DNA of 64,000 nucleotides from Spirochaetes bacterium ADurb.Bin218 (GTDB taxonomy: Bacteria > Spirochaetota > UBA4802 > UBA5550), in the NCBI GenBank assembly GCA_002069965.1, contig MWCI01000004.1:1-64000 (forward strand), in the 5' to 3' direction. Positions within the stretch are counted from its first letter, which is position 1, and the number at the start of each line of letters is the position of its first letter. Positions 62,258-64,000 of this stretch are shown here, one piece after another. Below the pieces are notes generated by a model. That model had not been told where the DNA came from. It did no database searches and saw only the letters and a list, made by a program, of their open reading frames with translations. Both the position numbers and the translations under genes were made by a program.

Positions 62258-64000
62258 TTTTTAATTATCATGAAAAGGAGTATTGCTGCTACATAGGTTG
62301 CAAATCCAATCATCAAAGTTGTGCTCATGCCATAGGTAACGTTAAGTAAAAGAGATAGAGAAACAGCAACAGTGGAAAGTATGCCATTTACTCCAAACAT
62401 CAAAGTAGCATACTCATCAGAGACATCCTGTTTAACCTGTTCCATAGCATGAGGGAAGGGAATACCCATCAGAAAGGCTAAAGGGAAGATAAGACCCGAT
62501 GCAATGAAAAGTTTTGCCTTGAAGCTGTATTTTGCAAAGGCAAGAAATACATCGTCAATAAAGAATGCCTGAAAGATTATGAGCAATGGGATAATTGATA
62601 TTAAGATGACAAGGAGTCTTTTGCTAAAATTCCTGCTTACAAAACTTCCAATACCACTAAAAAGCAAGAGCCCACCAAGAATTACAATTGTTGAGTAAAT
62701 AGGGGAGCCTATGAATCTCTGATATTTTTGCATTAACACAATCTCAATTAACATAAATCCAAAGCCAAGTAATGCGAAAAAGAGAGTGTGACCCAAAAGT
62801 CTAAACCTTTGAGAGCCATATTTAAATATGGCAAGAAGTAAAACTGGGATTAGCATTATGGCAGCTATTTTGAAAATAAACTCAAGAGGAGTTTTAACCT
62901 CTTTCTTGTTTTTATAAATATTAAAAGGGAAAGGTTTATCGTCAGTAGTTGGTGACAGGTCAAGTTCATAGGGATAATCTATTGACCGTAGGAGAGCCTC
63001 AAATTTCTGGAAGTCACTTTCTGACATTGATTTTTTTCTGAGATAATATCGTCCATAAGTTGGATTAAATACATATAGGCTTTCAACAAATTTTTTATCA
63101 TCAGGAGAGGTGATCTTTTCAAGAATATCTCCATAAAGCTCGTTTTTGAATAAACTATCTGGATAATCATTCATGGAGTATAGAGGTTCAGGAGATTTAA
63201 ATATTTTTTCAAACATATGGCCTGTTGTCATATTGGGATGAACAAAAATCTCTGAACCATATCGAGAGACAAGAGCACTGTGATATGCAGAAAATGTTCC
63301 AAGCTCCTGAGGAGTAAAGGGTGTTTTTTTGATTAAAACTGTTTGAAACTGTTTCCAGTTACCCCAGAAGTCCCATGAATAAACAATTATGTGTTTGTTT
63401 GGATCTTCAATACCCATTTCTTTCATTGCCTGTTTGATGGTATTGAGAAATTTATAAAAGGCATATCTGGATCTCTTAGTTTCAATAATTTCTTCATATA
63501 CAACCATACCCTTATCAGATAGCTTATTAAGCATCATCTTGGTATTTTCCACAGTATGGAGATACTCTGGAGCAAGGGTTGCAATTGCAGGATATTCATA
63601 GTGAAGATTCATTAATGTTATCATATCATAGATTTCATCATTGCTGGAAAGAAAATATCTACCCTCTGCCTCATAAGCCTCTACATCTTTATATGGGTAG
63701 TTTCCAAATACAGAAAAATAGCCCTCGCCGTTGTTTTCTGTCATGATGCGCATGATGATGGGAGAGAACTCAACTCCAATAACTTTTGCTCCAGGAAGTT
63801 TTTTGGCAGATTTTACAATTCCATCATAGGAAAGACCAATAATGAAAACTTTTGGATTATCAATATGAGGAACTCGTGGGTCCCAATAAGAACCATTACT
63901 TTTGTCAACTGTATCAAGTGGTATTGCATTGGTGCAGAAGAATATGTTTTTGTCATCAATTGCAAAGAGGTCAATTTTCCCCATGAGATCATCTTCAGAA
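62254..64000 (-). CDS. Spermidine synthase-like membrane protein, 5'-partial
   Basis: An ATG lies at 63984, but the frame is open to the window edge with no stop and no ribosome site before it, so the gene almost certainly continues beyond 64000. The visible part holds a spermidine-synthase/methyltransferase-like domain (KVFIIGLSYDGIVKSAKKLP, then VIGVEFSPIIMRIM) and, from about residue 360, seven or so membrane helices (AAIMLIPVLLLAIF; SGLIFPLAFLMGIPFPHAM). Such large spermidine-synthase-like membrane proteins are widespread in bacteria and uncharacterised. Real polyamine synthesis is not shown. It is followed, with a 4-base overlap, by the metallo-hydrolase gene. Confidence 0.8.
   Translation of the reverse strand, partial: SEDDLMGKIDLFAIDDKNIFFCTNAIPLDTVDKSNGSYWDPRVPHIDNPKVFIIGLSYDGIVKSAKKLPGAKVIGVEFSPIIMRIMTENNGEGYFSVFGNYPYKDVEAYEAEGRYFLSSNDEIYDMITLMNLHYEYPAIATLAPEYLHTVENTKMMLNKLSDKGMVVYEEIIETKRSRYAFYKFLNTIKQAMKEMGIEDPNKHIIVYSWDFWGNWKQFQTVLIKKTPFTPQELGTFSAYHSALVSRYGSEIFVHPNMTTGHMFEKIFKSPEPLYSMNDYPDSLFKNELYGDILEKITSPDDKKFVESLYVFNPTYGRYYLRKKSMSESDFQKFEALLRSIDYPYELDLSPTTDDKPFPFNIYKNKKEVKTPLEFIFKIAAIMLIPVLLLAIFKYGSQRFRLLGHTLFFALLGFGFMLIEIVLMQKYQRFIGSPIYSTIVILGGLLLFSGIGSFVSRNFSKRLLVILISIIPLLIIFQAFFIDDVFLAFAKYSFKAKLFIASGLIFPLAFLMGIPFPHAMEQVKQDVSDEYATLMFGVNGILSTVAVSLSLLLNVTYGMSTTLMIGFATYVAAILLFMIIKK

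Overview
This AT-rich chromosomal window comes from a motile bacterium with two membranes. Three things suggest an outer membrane and an anaerobic or facultative lifestyle: a LolA-type carrier with a probable outer-membrane barrel beside it, many exported proteins and lipoproteins, and a short-chain acyl-CoA dehydrogenase paired with a CoA-transferase. Menaquinone genes of the futalosine route, a Maf-type flagellin glycosyltransferase, YlbF, many PAS-domain kinases and several unfamiliar exported proteins fit Spirochaetota best. The phylum is an inference; there is no rRNA gene to settle it.

Layout. 1-9.9 kb: the end of a transposase gene, then an apparent operon of three large PAS/response-regulator histidine kinases, two stand-alone receivers and a B12-binding protein with CarH-type photoreceptor motifs. 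9.8-14.4 kb: an unknown protein whose start adjoins an A9 tract, a periplasmic-sensor diguanylate cyclase and an unknown exported protein. 14.8-22.7 kb: a cation efflux pump, a glutamine amidotransferase, a binding-protein/hybrid-kinase pair, a cold-shock protein and a ferredoxin-nitroreductase. 22.8-23.9 kb: tRNA-Pro, tRNA-Arg and tRNA-His, a 65-bp tandem repeat and a nuclease-like gene. 24-30.3 kb: a NarL-type two-component pair, acyl-CoA dehydrogenase and CoA-transferase. 30.6-38.3 kb: an acyltransferase, mfd, a SurA-like lipoprotein, two related exported proteins and a TPR protein. 38.5-47.6 kb: LolA, a barrel protein, ComEC, an ATPase-HDOD fusion, a Maf glycosyltransferase and envelope proteins. 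48-52.4 kb: livHMGF plus asparaginase. 52.4-56.4 kb: a TPR protein, a hidden selenoprotein, a NERD-helicase and a small membrane protein. 56.4-59.5 kb: mqnE-mqnA-mqnC and tRNA-Arg. 59.5-64 kb: a chemotaxis receptor, an exported metallo-beta-lactamase-fold protein and a partial spermidine-synthase-like membrane protein.

Two things conventional gene calling would miss stand out. The first is a 108-residue reading frame on the minus strand at 53428-53754. It is interrupted by one in-frame TGA that is followed directly by a GC-rich hairpin of the bacterial SECIS type, and it reads as a small HesB-like / 'CC/Se motif' selenoprotein. The second is a family of about 125-bp palindromic intergenic elements (three copies) whose GC-rich core is inverted in one copy relative to its arms.

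The gene set reads as a sensing-rich, flagellated, amino-acid-importing organism that makes menaquinone from chorismate and probably interconverts butyryl-CoA and crotonyl-CoA. Many listed starts were moved downstream from the longest reading frame because a clear Shine-Dalgarno sequence precedes a later start codon.
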